In this document: positions 28,827 to 38,569 of the stretch, in pieces
How positions within the stretch are numbered: position 1 is the first letter of the stretch
Layout: the number at the start of each line of letters is the position of its first letter
DNA from: RPQJ01 sp963706755
GTDB taxonomy: Bacteria > Pseudomonadota > Gammaproteobacteria > Steroidobacterales > Steroidobacteraceae
Direction of reading: 5' to 3'
Length of the DNA stretch: 64,000 nucleotides
Assembly (NCBI GenBank): GCA_963706755.1
Contig: CAVPNH010000016.1
Coordinates: forward strand, 226,899-290,898
Made by a program: the position numbers and the translations under genes
The notes under the pieces: generated by a model
The model's input: the letters and a program-made list of their open reading frames with translations, nothing else
The model's database searches: none
What the model was told of the DNA's origin: nothing

Positions 28827-29273
28827 TCAGATGGCGAGCGCGGCCTTGATGCGTGCGCTCACTGCGCCCATGTCGGCGCGGCCGGCAGCCTTCGCCTTGA
28901 CCACCCCCATGACCTTGCCCATGTCCTTCATGGACGCGGCGCCGGTCGAGGCGATGGCTTCGTTGATCAATGCGTCGACCTCGGCCTCCGACAGCTGGGC
29001 CGGGAGGTAGGACTGCAGGAGGGCGATCTCGGTCTTTTCCTTGTCGGCGAGGTCGGCGCGGCCGCCCTGCTCGAACGCGACGATCGACTCGCGACGCTGC
29101 TTGACCATCTTCTCGAGCACCGCGATCACCTGCGCGTCGTCGAGCTTGATGCGCTCGTCCACTTCGCGCTGCTGGATCGCGGCCTGCACCATGCGGATGG
29201 TCGAGAGGCGCTCCTTCTCGGAGGCTCGCATGGCGGCCTTCATGTCCTCGGTGATGCGCTCCTTGAGCGTCAC
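28827..29273 (-). CDS. GatB/YqeY domain protein
   Basis: A 148-residue cytoplasmic helical protein of the YqeY family, related to the tRNA-binding tail of GatB. Features are LKERITEDMKAAMRASEKER at the start, LLQSYLPAQLSEAEVDALIN (about 83) and KDMGKVMGVVKAKAAGRADM near the end. Full length. It follows rpsU by 13 bp, an arrangement conserved in many proteobacteria. The precise role is unknown; a function in tRNA or translation quality is suspected from the fold. Confidence 0.92.
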   Translation of the reverse strand: MTLKERITEDMKAAMRASEKERLSTIRMVQAAIQQREVDERIKLDDAQVIAVLEKMVKQRRESIVAFEQGGRADLADKEKTEIALLQSYLPAQLSEAEVDALINEAIASTGAASMKDMGKVMGVVKAKAAGRADMGAVSARIKAALAI

Positions 29274-29286
29274 GGGACCGCGAGGC

Positions 29287-29505
29287 TCAGTAGGTACGGG
29301 CGCGCGGCGCCGAGAAGTCCCGCATGCCGCGCTTCTGGTGGCGCTTGACGGCGGCGGCCTTCTTTCTTTTCCGCTCCTGGGTCGGCTTCTCGTAGAATTC
29401 GCGACGCCGGAGTTCAGTCAGTACGCCGGCCTTTTCGCAGGCGCGCTTGAAGCGGCGCAGGGCGGCATCGAAGTATTCGTTCTCACGAACGCGAACGCTG
29501 GGCAT
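29287..29505 (-). CDS. rpsU: 30S ribosomal protein S21
   Basis: A 72-residue basic protein with the S21 signature RRFKRACEKAG and EFYEKPTQERKRKKAAAVKR. It belongs to the platform of the 30S subunit and helps pairing of mRNA with the anti-Shine-Dalgarno sequence. It is the first gene of the macromolecular-synthesis block and divergent from tsaD (109-bp gap), the standard arrangement. Confidence 0.97.
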   Translation of the reverse strand: MPSVRVRENEYFDAALRRFKRACEKAGVLTELRRREFYEKPTQERKRKKAAAVKRHQKRGMRDFSAPRARTY

Positions 29506-29614
29506 CGCAACCTCGGTTGTAGGTCTGGTCTAGGCGCCCGGCCGGGACCCCATGGTCGCGCCGCCGGGAAAAAGGACCGCGAATTTTAAAGAGCGTGGGC
29601 TGGAATTGCAAAAC

Positions 29615-30643
29615 ATGCGGGTCCTCGGTGTCGAAACCTCCTGTGACGAGACGGCCGTGGCGGTCTACGACGGCGCGGCCGGCCTGCTCGCGCACGAGGT
29701 CTACAGCCAGGTAGACCTGCACGCGGCCTACGGCGGTGTCGTTCCCGAGCTGGCATCGCGCGATCACCTGCGCAAGCTGTTGCCCCTGTTGGGAAAAGTG
29801 CTCTCGGAGGGCGGGGGTGCGCAGGGCATCGACGGCATTGCCTGCACCACCGGCCCGGGCCTCGCGGGGGCGCTCCTGGTCGGGTCCGCGGTGGCCCGCA
29901 GCCTCGCCTATGCCTGGGGGGTACCCTGCGTCGGCGTCCACCACATGGAGGGGCACCTGCTCGCGCCCCTGCTGGAGCCAGACCCGCCGCAGTTCCCGTT
30001 CGCGGCCCTGCTGGTCTCGGGCGGGCACACCCTGCTCGCGTTCGTGCGTGGCGTCGGCCGGTACGAACTGCTGGGCAGCTCGCTCGACGACGCCGCGGGC
30101 GAGGCCTTCGACAAGACGGCGAAGCTCCTCGGGCTCGGCTATCCGGGCGGGCCGCAACTCGCGGCGCTCGCCCTGCGCGGGCGGCCAGGCGTGTTCAATT
30201 TTCCCAGGCCCATGACCGAACGGCCCGGGCTCGACTTCAGCTTCAGCGGGCTCAAGACCGCCGTGGTCGTGGCGCTGCGCGGACGCGTGCTGGACGAGCA
30301 GACACGCGCCGATGCCGCGCTCGCGTTCGAGGAAGCGGTCGTGGACACCCTGGTGATCAAGGCGGGGCGCGCGATCGAGGCGACCGATGCGACTGCGCTC
30401 GTGATCGCAGGCGGAGTGGGCGCCAATCGGCGCCTGCGGGCCCGCATGCTCGCGATGGGCGAACGCAACGGGGTTCGGGTCGTGTATCCGCGCGCCGAAT
30501 TCTGCACGGACAACGCCGCCATGATCGCGTTGCTCGGACACCTGCGACTCGCGGCCGGCCAGCGGGACGATCTCGCCATCCGCGCGCGGGCGCGCTGGCC
30601 GATGACCGAACTCGCTCCGCCGACGGCAGGCTTGCAGTCCTGA
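29615..30643 (+). CDS. tsaD: tRNA N6-threonylcarbamoyladenosine transferase
   Basis: A 342-residue ASKHA-fold protein that transfers the threonylcarbamoyl group to A37 of ANN-decoding tRNAs, together with TsaB and TsaE. The start MRVLGVETSCDETAVAVYD is invariant for the family. The metal site HHMEGH (about 110) and the nucleotide motifs ALLVSGGHTLL and LVIAGGVGANRRLR are present. The ATG at 29,615 was chosen because the family begins there. It is divergent from rpsU as in most proteobacteria. Confidence 0.97.
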   Translation: MRVLGVETSCDETAVAVYDGAAGLLAHEVYSQVDLHAAYGGVVPELASRDHLRKLLPLLGKVLSEGGGAQGIDGIACTTGPGLAGALLVGSAVARSLAYAWGVPCVGVHHMEGHLLAPLLEPDPPQFPFAALLVSGGHTLLAFVRGVGRYELLGSSLDDAAGEAFDKTAKLLGLGYPGGPQLAALALRGRPGVFNFPRPMTERPGLDFSFSGLKTAVVVALRGRVLDEQTRADAALAFEEAVVDTLVIKAGRAIEATDATALVIAGGVGANRRLRARMLAMGERNGVRVVYPRAEFCTDNAAMIALLGHLRLAAGQRDDLAIRARARWPMTELAPPTAGLQS

Positions 30644-30663
30644 CCGGCAGCGCCGACCCTTTC

Positions 30664-30712
30664 GCTAACCGCTAACCGCTAACCGCTAACCGCTAACCGT
30701 TAACCGCTGACC
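30664..30712. repeat. Heptamer tandem repeat GCTAACC (5 perfect units plus 2 degenerate)
   Basis: Five exact GCTAACC units are followed by GTTAACC and GCTGACC, in the 104-bp gap between tsaD and folB. It is the same heptamer as at 28,452 but inverted, so the pair flanks yqeY-rpsU-tsaD. Confidence 0.92.
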
Positions 30713-30747
30713 ACCAATCGCCAACCGACATCACGCTGATTCCACCC

Positions 30748-31152
30748 ATGTCATCCAAGTCTCCCAGGTCCACCGACGTGATCTTTCTCTCCGGCCTCAC
30801 GGTCGACTGCATCGTCGGCATCTGGGACTGGGAACGGCGGGTCAAGCAGAAGGTCGTCCTCGACGTGGAGATGGAGGCCGACGTACGCCGCTCCGCCGCG
30901 TCGGACTCGATCGACGATACGCTCGACTACAAGAAGGTCGCGAAGCGGCTGCTCGATTTCGTGGGGAATTCCCAGTACCAGCTGGTCGAGACGCTGGCCG
31001 AGCGCGTCGCCGAACTGATCATCACCGAGTTCGGCGTGCCATGGGTGCGCGTGAAGTTGAACAAGCAGGGGGCGATCCGCGGCGCGCGCGACGTCGGCAT
31101 CCTGATCGAGCGCCGGCGCGAGGACTACGCGGTACCCAAGGCGTCGAAGTGA
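30748..31152 (+). CDS. folB: Dihydroneopterin aldolase
   Basis: A 134-residue enzyme of folate synthesis that converts dihydroneopterin to 6-hydroxymethyl-dihydropterin. FLSGLTVDCIVGIWDWER matches the family start, with the pterin-binding Glu in LVETLAERVAELI and the catalytic Lys in VKLNKQGAIRGARDVGI. Its TGA overlaps the GTG start of folK, so the two consecutive folate enzymes are translationally coupled. Confidence 0.93.
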   Translation: MSSKSPRSTDVIFLSGLTVDCIVGIWDWERRVKQKVVLDVEMEADVRRSAASDSIDDTLDYKKVAKRLLDFVGNSQYQLVETLAERVAELIITEFGVPWVRVKLNKQGAIRGARDVGILIERRREDYAVPKASK

Positions 31153-31655
31153 CCGGGGTCTTCGTCGCCGCGGGCAGCAATGTCGAGCCGGTCGCGAACC
31201 TGCGCCGCGCGCTCGAGGCCCTGGCGCGCCACTACCCGCGGTTGCGGTGCTCGCCCGCGTACCGCAACCGTGCCGCAGGCTTCGAAGGCGATGACTTCGT
31301 GAATCTCGTCGTCGCCTTCGATACCGACACAGGCGTGCACGATGTGATCGGCCACCTGCAGGCCGTCGAGGCCGCATGCGGTCGCGCGCGCGAGGCCTTG
31401 CGCTGGGCGCCGCGCAGCATGGACCTCGACATCCTGCTCTACGGTGACCTGGTGCACGAGGAACCCGGTCTCGTGCTGCCGCGCCCCGACCTCGTGCGTC
31501 GCGCCTACATGCTCGGTCCCATGGCGGACCTCGCGCCCGACCTGGTGCACCCGGTGCTGGGCAGGACGATGCGCGAACTGTGGGCCGCGTTCGACCGCGG
31601 CGCCCACGACCTGCACCCGGTGGATCTCGGGTGGCGTGCCGGAGGTGCTGGCTGA
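31149..31655 (+). CDS. folK: 2-amino-4-hydroxy-6-hydroxymethyldihydropteridine pyrophosphokinase
   Basis: A 168-residue HPPK that uses ATP to activate hydroxymethyl-dihydropterin. Features are FVAAGSNVEPVANLRRAL at the start, YRNRAAGFEGDDFVNLVVAF, and the signature RWAPRSMDLDILLYGD. The GTG start overlaps the folB stop. The last 87 bases recur in inverse orientation at the right window edge, where the inverted duplication continues. Confidence 0.94.
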   Translation: MTGVFVAAGSNVEPVANLRRALEALARHYPRLRCSPAYRNRAAGFEGDDFVNLVVAFDTDTGVHDVIGHLQAVEAACGRAREALRWAPRSMDLDILLYGDLVHEEPGLVLPRPDLVRRAYMLGPMADLAPDLVHPVLGRTMRELWAAFDRGAHDLHPVDLGWRAGGAG

Positions 31656-31687
31656 TGGCTGCCGCGTCGCGGCGGGCCGGTCGCGTG

Positions 31688-32435
31688 TCAGAGGCTGCGG
31701 CCGCCGTCCACGGTGATGACCTGCCCCGTGACGTAGGGCGCCTCGGTGGCGAGGAAGAGCGCGGTGCGCGCGATGTCGTCCGGCGAGCCGCTGCGCTTCA
31801 AGGCCGTCCTGGAAATGATTTCGTCCTTGAGTGCCGGGTCGAGGTCCCGCTCGGGCCAGAGTACGGGGCCCGGCGCAATGGCATTGACCCGGATCTCGGG
31901 CCCGAGTTCGCGGGCCAGCGACTTCGTCAGCATGACGAGCCCGGCCTTCGCGGCCGAGTAAACCGGATGCGCCTTGAGCGGGCGCCGGCCGTGGATGTCC
32001 ACCATGTTCAGGATCAGGCCCTGCGAGGAGCGCAGCGCCGGAGCCGCGGCCTGCGACAGAAAGAGGGGCGCCCGGAGGTTGGTTCCGACGAGGTCGTCGA
32101 ACTGCGCCGCCGTGATCGTGCCGACGGTCGTCGGGATAGAACGTCGAGGCGTTGTTCACCAGCACGTCGAGCCGTCCGAATCCGTCGAGGGCCGCGGCCA
32201 CGAGCCCGGGCAGCTGTTCCACGTCGTTCAGATCCGCGCGGGCGGTGATCGCGGAACCGGCGCGGGCCGCGTTCAGTTCCGCGACGAGCGAGTCCGCGGC
32301 CGGGCGCGAACGGTGGTAGTGCACGACGACATTGGCGCCGGCCTCGTGGTAGCGCCGGACCATCGCCGCGCCGAGGCGCTTCGCGCCGCCGGTGACGAGG
32401 ACGCAACGACCGCCGAGCGAGCCTTCTGCCTGCAT
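31688..32435 (-). pseudogene. SDR family oxidoreductase, pteridine reductase-like, left copy with one frameshift
   Basis: An SDR of about 248 residues with LVTGGAKRLGAAMVRRYHEA at the start, LVNNAST, and the active-site YSAAKAGL. The GGAKRLG form and the position beside folB-folK suggest a pteridine reductase (dihydropteridine or dihydromonapterin reductase, FolM-like), which is inferred. The frame breaks near 32,135, where one extra C interrupts the segment that reads NNASTFYPTTVGTI in the right arm. The C-terminal part (31,688-32,005) is open. The right copy is broken at a different place. Confidence 0.78.
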
Positions 32436-32488
32436 GATTCGACGATACCGGAGACGGCGCGCGCTGTCGCGTCGGGGGCGGCCGCGCG

Positions 32489-33667
32489 ATGAACGAGGCC
32501 GCGTCGCCGCCGGAACTGTCCGCTGCCGAGGCCGAGCACGGCGAGCGCCTTTCAGCGCGGATACGCGCCGCCATTGCGGACGCCGGCGGCTGGATCGGCT
32601 TCGCGCGATACATGGAGATGGCCCTGTACGAACCGGGCCTCGGTTACTACAGCGCCGGCGCTCGCAAGCTGGGGGAGGGCGGTGATTTCGTGACCGCGCC
32701 CGAGGTCGCGCCGGTATTCAGCCGCTGCGTCGCGGGGCAGTGCGCAGAGGTGCTCGCGGCGCAGGGCGGTGGGGACGTGCTCGAACTCGGCGCGGGCTCC
32801 GGGGCGATGGCCGCCGCGATGCTCGCGGAGTTCGAGTCGCAGGACGCGCTGCCTGCGCGTTACCTCATCCTCGACCTGAGCGCCGACCTGCGCGAGCGGC
32901 AGCGCGCGACGCTCCTGGACGCCGTGCCGCACCTGCTCGACCGGGTCGAATGGCTGGACCGCCTGCCCGAGGGTTTCCGGGGCGTGGTCGTCGCGAACGA
33001 GGTCCTGGACGCGATGCCCGTGGACAGGTTCGTCTGGCGCGGAGGCGAGGCCCGGGCACTCGGTGTCGCAGCGAGCGATGGTCGGTTCGATTGGGCGGAG
33101 GCGCCCGCCGGGCCCGAACTCGCGGCCGCCGTCGTGCGCATCCACCGCGAATGCAGCGAGGACTGGCCCGATGGCTACGCCTCGGAGGTCAACACGGGAC
33201 TTCCCGCCTGGCTCGCGGCCGTCGCGGCCGCGGTCGAGCGCGGCGTCTTCTTCTTCGTGGACTACGGCCTGCCGCGGCGCGAGTTCTATTCGGCCGAGCG
33301 CAGGTCCGGCACGCTCCTCTGCCACTTCCGTCACCGCTTCAACGACGACCCGTTCGCGCGGCCTGGTCTGCAGGACATCACGGCGTGGGTGGACTTCACC
33401 GCGGTCGCCGAGGCCGCGGATCGGGCCGGCCTCGACGTGGCGGGCTACACGACGCAGGCGCATTTCCTGATCGGCAACGACCTCGCCCGTCGGCTGCAGG
33501 ACGTTTCCGGACTCGATCTCGTGCAGCGGGTGAACCTTTCCCGCCAGGCGATGGTGCTCACGCTTCCCGGCGAAATGGGCGAGCGCTTCAAGGTGATCGC
33601 GCTCGCGAAAGGTTACGATGCGCCGCTCCGCGGATTCGCGGTGCGCGACCTCCGCCACACGCTGTAG
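32489..33667 (+). CDS. Class I SAM-dependent methyltransferase, MidA/NDUFAF7-like (PF02636), left copy
   Basis: A 392-residue protein with the SAM-binding motif VLELGAGSGAM (about 93) and the family segments GYYSAGARKLGEGGDFVTAP and VVVANEVLDAMPVDRF. Human NDUFAF7 of this family methylates an arginine of complex I; the bacterial role is not settled. It is complete in both arms, and I count about eight differences from the copy at 61,907. uppP starts at the base after its stop. Confidence 0.88.
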   Translation: MNEAASPPELSAAEAEHGERLSARIRAAIADAGGWIGFARYMEMALYEPGLGYYSAGARKLGEGGDFVTAPEVAPVFSRCVAGQCAEVLAAQGGGDVLELGAGSGAMAAAMLAEFESQDALPARYLILDLSADLRERQRATLLDAVPHLLDRVEWLDRLPEGFRGVVVANEVLDAMPVDRFVWRGGEARALGVAASDGRFDWAEAPAGPELAAAVVRIHRECSEDWPDGYASEVNTGLPAWLAAVAAAVERGVFFFVDYGLPRREFYSAERRSGTLLCHFRHRFNDDPFARPGLQDITAWVDFTAVAEAADRAGLDVAGYTTQAHFLIGNDLARRLQDVSGLDLVQRVNLSRQAMVLTLPGEMGERFKVIALAKGYDAPLRGFAVRDLRHTL

Positions 33668-34470
33668 GTGACCATGGATCCAGTGCACGCCATCGTCCTC
33701 GCCCTCGTGCAGGGACTGTCGGAATTCCTGCCGATCTCGAGTTCAGGACACCTGATCCTGATACCGCACGTGTTCGGCTGGCCGGACCAGGGTCTGGCCT
33801 TCGACGTCGCGGTGCACGTGGGAACGCTGCTCGCACTGCTCGTCTACTTCAGGCGCGAGATCGTCGCGATGATGGTGGCCTGGCTGGGCTCTGTGTTCCG
33901 CGGCAGTCACACGCCGGACAGCCGCTCGCCTGGCAGGTGCTCGTGGGCACGATCCCGGTCGGGCTCGCCGGCATGCTGTTCGGCGACGCGATCGAGTCGA
34001 ACCTGCGCTCGCCGCTCTTCGTGGCGGGGACGCTGTCGTTCTTCGGTCTGCTGATGTACGCGGCCGACCGGTTGTCGCGCGGCACGCGCGACGAGCACTC
34101 GCTCAGCTGGCCGCAGGCGATCGCGATCGGGTGCGCACAGGCGCTCGCGCTCATGCCGGGCACGTCGCGTTCGGGGATCACCATGACGGCGGGGCGCGCG
34201 CTCGGCCTCGCGCGTTCGGGGGCCGCGCGATTCTCGTTCCTGCTCGCCATCCCCGGCATCGCGGCCGCCGGTGGTTATGAAGGACTCAAGCTCGTCACGT
34301 CTGACACAGGCGTGGACTGGCCGTCCATGGCCATCGGCATGGCGTTCTCGGCGCTTTCGGGCATCGCCTGCATCCACCTGCTGATCCGTTTCATCGAGCG
34401 CATCGGGCTCCTGCCTTTCACGATCTACCGGCTCGCGATCGCGGCGCTGATCGTGTGGCATTTCGCCTGA
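33668..34470 (+). pseudogene. uppP: Undecaprenyl-diphosphate phosphatase, left copy with one frameshift
   Basis: BacA-type integral membrane phosphatase that recycles the undecaprenyl carrier lipid for peptidoglycan synthesis. Motif 1 (QGLSEFLPISSSGH) and motif 2 (PGTSRSGITM) are present but in different frames. One base is missing near 33,923 (CGCTCGCC against CGCCTCGCC in the right arm). The right copy at 61,103 is intact. The 3' end overlaps the end of cca on the other strand. Confidence 0.85.
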
Positions 34471-35700
34471 GGGGCGGCCCAGGCCGCGAGGGCCTCTTGA
34501 ATCGCCTCGATGCGGGCGGCGCGCAGCCGCTCGGCGATGATCGGTCCGGGGAGGCGCCGAGAGCTCCGGGTCGAGGCGCACGCCCGCGGCGACCTCTCGC
34601 ACCCGGCGCAGCAGAAGGGACTGCGGGTAGGGCCGCGTTCGCAGTTCGGGTCCGCGGCCGCGCGCGTCGGCCTCGCAGGCGAGCAGCAGGCGCTCGAAGC
34701 GCTCGGCGCGACGGAATGCGTCGGTCGCTTCGAGCAATTCGAGCAGCGTCCCGGGCCGGAGTTCCGCGGCGCGGTGCACCTTCGCGTGGTGCCGCGCGAC
34801 CTGGACCGCGAGGTCGCGGTGCTCGTTCGGTACCTTGAGTCGCGTGCAGAGTCCCTCGATGAGGCCCACCCCGGCTTCCTCGTGGCCGATGTGGCGGGGC
34901 CAGTCCTCGCGCGGAGTGAGGCCCTTGCCGAGGTCGTGCACCAGTGCCGCGAAGCGCACCGTCGTGTCGGGCGAAAGGTCTGCCGCGACCGCGAGCACCT
35001 GCATGGTGTGCAGCCCCGTGTCGATCTCCGGGTGCCACTTCTCCGGCTGCGGCACGCCGTCGAGCGCGGCGATCTCCGGAAACACCGCCGCGAGCGCTCC
35101 GCACTCGCGCAGCACCTCGAAGTAGACCTCCGGGCGGTCCTCGCCGAGCGCGCGTTCCGTCTCCACCCAGACGCGTTCCGGCACGAGCGCCGCGAGTTCC
35201 CCGCCCGCGGCGATGCGGCGCATGAGATCCATCGTCTCCGGCGCGACCCTGAATCCGAGCGGGGCGAAGCGCGCGGCGAAGCGCGCCACGCGCAGTACCC
35301 GCAGCGGATCCTCGACGAAGGCGGGCGAGACGTGGCGCAGTACCCGCGCCTCGAGGTCCCTGAGGCCGCCGTGCGGGTCCACCAGCGTCCCGTCGTCGTC
35401 CTGCGCCATGGCGTTGATCGTGAGGTCCCGCCTGGCGAGGTCGTCCTCGAGCGTCACGTCGGGCGAGAAGCGGGTGGCAAAGCCGTAGTAGCCCGGGCCG
35501 GTCTTCCGTTCGGTGCGCGCGAGCGCGTACTGTTCGCCGGTCGTCGGGTGCAGGAAGACCGGGAAGTCCTTTCCCACCGGCCGGTACCCGAGCGCGGTCA
35601 GCTCGTCGGGCGTCGCGCCGACGACGACGTAGTCGTGCTCATGGTGAGGACGGCCGAGCAGGCGGTCGCGGACCGCGCCACCGACCAGGAAGATCTTCAT
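34425..35700 (-). pseudogene. cca: CCA tRNA nucleotidyltransferase, left copy with a C-terminal frameshift
   Basis: Adds or repairs the 3' CCA of tRNA. The nucleotidyltransferase head is complete (FLVGGAVRDRLLG, and RRDLTINAMA), as is an HD domain (LVHDLGKGLTP, HIGHEEAG). Near 34,558, after DPELSA, a base is missing compared with the right arm. In the corrected frame the protein ends at 34,425 after about 424 residues. Only the last ~40 residues are affected. About one residue in ten differs from the right copy. Its start codon overlaps that of the divergent aminopeptidase. Confidence 0.85.
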
Positions 35701-36794
35701 GCAGGGCATCGTAGCGGAATGCGACTCGCGCGGGCGAGCCTGGAGCGGCCGGGTCCGGGGGCTCGCGCGCGGGATCGTGCCCACCGGCTTCGCGCTCGCG
35801 CTGTCGGGCTGCTACGTGATGCAGGCAGCGACCGGGCAGCTCGGCGTGATGGCGGGCAGTCGCCCGATCGCGAGCGTCGTCGCAGACCCGGCGACGCCAG
35901 AGGCGACTCGCCGGCAACTCGAGCTCGCGGTCGAGGCGCGCGAATTCGCCGTACGCGAACTCGGCCTGCCCGAGGGCGGCAGCTACAGGAAGTACGCCGA
36001 CATCGGCCGCGAGTATGTCCTCTGGAACGTGGTCGCGACTCTGGAATTCTCGCTTCGCCCGCTGCGCTGGTGCTTTCCCTTCGCGGGTTGCGTGAACTAC
36101 CGCGGGTATTTCCGCGAAGCCGATGCGGACGCCTACGCGTGGAGGCTCGTGGCGGGCGGGGACGATGCGGTGGTCGAGGGGGTCGGGGCGTATTCGACGC
36201 TCGGCCACCTGGCCGATCCGCTGCTCAGCACGATGATCGGATGGCGCGAGACCAGGCTGGTCGGGACGATCTTCCACGAGCTGGCGCACGCGCGCCTGTA
36301 TGTCGCCGGCGACAGCGGATTCAACGAGGCGTTCGCGGGCGTGGTCGAGGACGCGGGCGTGCGTCGCTGGCTCGAGTCGCGCGGCGAGGTGCACGAGGTC
36401 GAGGCCTTCGACGCCTCGCGCCGCAGGCACGAGGAGTTCCTGGCGCTGCTGCGCGAGACCGCGCCAGCCTCGAGGGCTCTACCGCAGCGACCTGCCGGCC
36501 GAGGCGAAGCGCCTCGAGAAGAACCGCGTGTTCGGGCGCCTGAAGTTCGAGTACGAGCAGCTCAGGCAGGAGTGGGGCGGCTATCGCGGCTACGACGGCT
36601 GGTTCGACCGGCCGCTCGACAACGCGAGCCTCGCGTCGGTCGCGACCTATCGTGACTGCGTGCCGGACTCGAGCGGGAGCTGGCGGTGGCGGGATCGTTG
36701 CCCGCGTTCTACGCCCGCGCCGGCACTGGCGCGCCTGGCGCCGGCGGCGCGACACGCGGCCGTGTGCGGCGCGCCACGAGGGCACGGCCGATGA
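35699..36794 (+). pseudogene. Putative zinc aminopeptidase lipoprotein, left copy with frameshifts
   Basis: A family related to COG4324 with a lipoprotein-type signal (FALALSGC) and a zinc-protease motif HELAH (about residue 197) followed by NEAFAGVVED. The frame is open to about 36,465 and then broken there and again near 36,660; the right copy at 58,771 is intact at 366 residues. The first ATG shares bases with the start of cca. A start further in, at a GTG nearer the signal peptide, is plausible. Confidence 0.75.
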
Positions 36795-36836
36795 AGCCCG
36801 TGCCCCCGAGGACGAGATGCGAGGCCGGTCATGGCC

Positions 36837-38171
36837 TCAGCGGATCGGGATGACCAGGATCGCGCTGCCGCGACGGATCTGCACCACGAACGCCTGCAGC
36901 CCCTGCGTGGCCTTGCGGAATTCGGCGAGGTTCGCGACCCGGGTGCGCCCGACCGACACGATGACGTCGTTGGCGCGCAGCCCGCGCTGCGCTGCCGGGC
37001 TGCCGTCGGCCACCGCGCGGACGAGTACGCCGCCGCCCTGCGCATCCACGAGGTCGGCGCCCTCGAGGCCGTCGTGCAGGCCCGCGGCACTCGCCTCGGC
37101 GTCCGCGTCACGCTCGCCGATCACGGCCGTCACGCGGCGAGGCTTGCCGTCGCGCATGAGCGATATGTCCACCTTGTCGCCGATGCGCAGCAGGCCGATG
37201 GAGTTGCTGAGCGCCGCGGCGTCCTTGACCGGCTTGCCGTTCACCGCGGTGATCACGTCGCCGGCCTTGATGCCGGCCTTCTCGGCGGCCGGAGCCGTCG
37301 ATCACCTGAGACACGAGCGCGCCCTGCGTGTTGCCGAGGTCCATGCTCTCGGCGATGTCGGGCGACAGCGTCTGGATGTTCACGCCGAGCACGCCACGGC
37401 GCACCTCGCCGTACTTGACGAGCTGCTGCATCACCGTCTTCATCATGTTCGACGGGATCGCGAAGCCGATGCCGATGTTGCCGCCGGTGCGCGAGAGGAT
37501 CGCGGTGTTGATGCCGACCAGCTCGCCGCCCAGGTTGACCAGCGCGCCGCCCGAGTTGCCCGGGTTGATCGACGCGTCGGTCTGGATGAAGTCCTCGTAG
37601 CCCTCGGGATTGATGCCCGGAGCGGCCGAGCGCGCTGATGATTCCCGACGTCACGGTGTGCCCGAGGCCGAACGGATTGCCGATGGCCACGACGAAGTCG
37701 CCGACCTCGAGCGAGATCGGAATCGGCAATCGGAATCTCGGCCAGGTTGGCCGCCTGGACCTTCAGCACGGCGAGGTCCGAGCCTTCGTCGGTGCCCACG
37801 ACCTTCGCCGTGAGCGAGCGGTTGTCGAGCAGCTGCACGGTGATCTCTTTGGCGTTCTCGATCACGTGCGCGTTGGTGACGATGTAGCCGTTCCTGCGCA
37901 TCGACGATCACGCCCGAGCCCGCGGCCTGGAATCGTTCGCGCGGGGTGTTCGGCACGTCGAAGAAGCGTCGGAAGAATGGATCGTCCAGCAGCGGGTTCT
38001 GTTCCTGCACAGTGCCGCGCGTCGCGACGTTCACCACGGCCGGCGTGATGCGCTTCAGCATCGGCGCTAGCGACGGCACCGGCGTTTCACCGGGCTGCGC
38101 GGGGATCTGGGCGGGGCCATGGTGGACCATGCGCCGAGCACGAGCGCGGCGAGTGTCAGGTGCAGCTTCAT
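36837..38171 (-). pseudogene. DegQ/HtrA family periplasmic serine protease, left copy with several frameshifts
   Basis: The same protease as at 57,392, but the reading frame is broken at least near 37,285, 37,617, 37,725 and 37,895. At each site the left arm has one more base than the right. The Ser motif GNSGGALVNLGG and the PDZ domains are still legible in pieces. The excess of single-base insertions points to sequencing error rather than ordinary decay, although many other positions differ by real substitutions. It is divergent from nrdJa. Confidence 0.82.
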
Positions 38172-38374
38172 GCGGAATTCCTGAGGATTGTTCGTGGCGA
38201 TTCGAGGGGGCCGCGAGTCTAGCAGGCGGCTCCCGAGCCCGGGGCGCTGCCCCGGGACTCCGGACTCTGACTGGCGCCCCGGCAGCGGGGTTCCGTGCCG
38301 CTGGCGCCTCGCGGGCCGGCGCGCCTGTGGGTTGGCGGTGCGCAAGCTGTGGATTTCCGGTGACGAACCTCTGG

Positions 38375-38390
38375 ACACAAGATGTTGTGT
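38375..38390. promoter_or_regulatory. NrdR-type box 1, left arm
   Basis: ACACAAGATGTTGTGT fits the NrdR box consensus (ACACWATATWGTGT-like), the operator of the ATP/dATP-sensing repressor of ribonucleotide reductase genes. It lies about 350 bp before nrdJa and 204 bp before degQ. It is conserved at 57,151-57,166 in an otherwise diverged stretch. Confidence 0.7.
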
Positions 38391-38514
38391 CCCGGCCGCA
38401 GTCCGGGACTTGACTCGGAGGCTGTTTCGCGCATCATCGGGCCTGGCGCCAAAAATATCGTAACACGCTGTTTATTATAACTAAAAACATGCGGCGGCGC
38501 AGCAGAAAAAGCGA

Positions 38515-38543
38515 TTGACGGGGGGCAGGGTGCTGCATAGCCT
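38515..38543 (+). promoter_or_regulatory. Promoter of nrdJa, left arm
   Basis: TTGACG (38,515-38,520) and TAGCCT (38,538-38,543) are separated by 17 bp, a sigma-70 layout. The second NrdR box begins 10 bp downstream and would cover the transcription start. The arrangement is kept in the right arm, with TTGACG and TAGCAT. Confidence 0.6.
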
Positions 38544-38553
38544 TGCTCGCCTG

Positions 38554-38569
38554 ACTCTACATGTTGTGT
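38554..38569. promoter_or_regulatory. NrdR-type box 2, left arm
   Basis: ACTCTACATGTTGTGT, an imperfect NrdR box, sits just downstream of the -10 element of nrdJa, where a repressor would block initiation. Its right-arm partner is at 56,972-56,987. The two boxes are about 179 bp apart, much more than the roughly three helical turns usual for NrdR. Confidence 0.6.

Noticed and set aside
30664..30712. Tandem heptamers considered as a CRISPR-like or telomere-like array.
   Set aside because: Units are 7 bp without spacers, no cas genes are nearby, and the locus is internal to a conserved chromosomal block.
33907..35784. A 625-residue Cca protein in the left arm.
   Set aside because: The extra length comes from a frameshift near 34,558 that runs the frame antisense through uppP; the right arm shows a normal-sized Cca.
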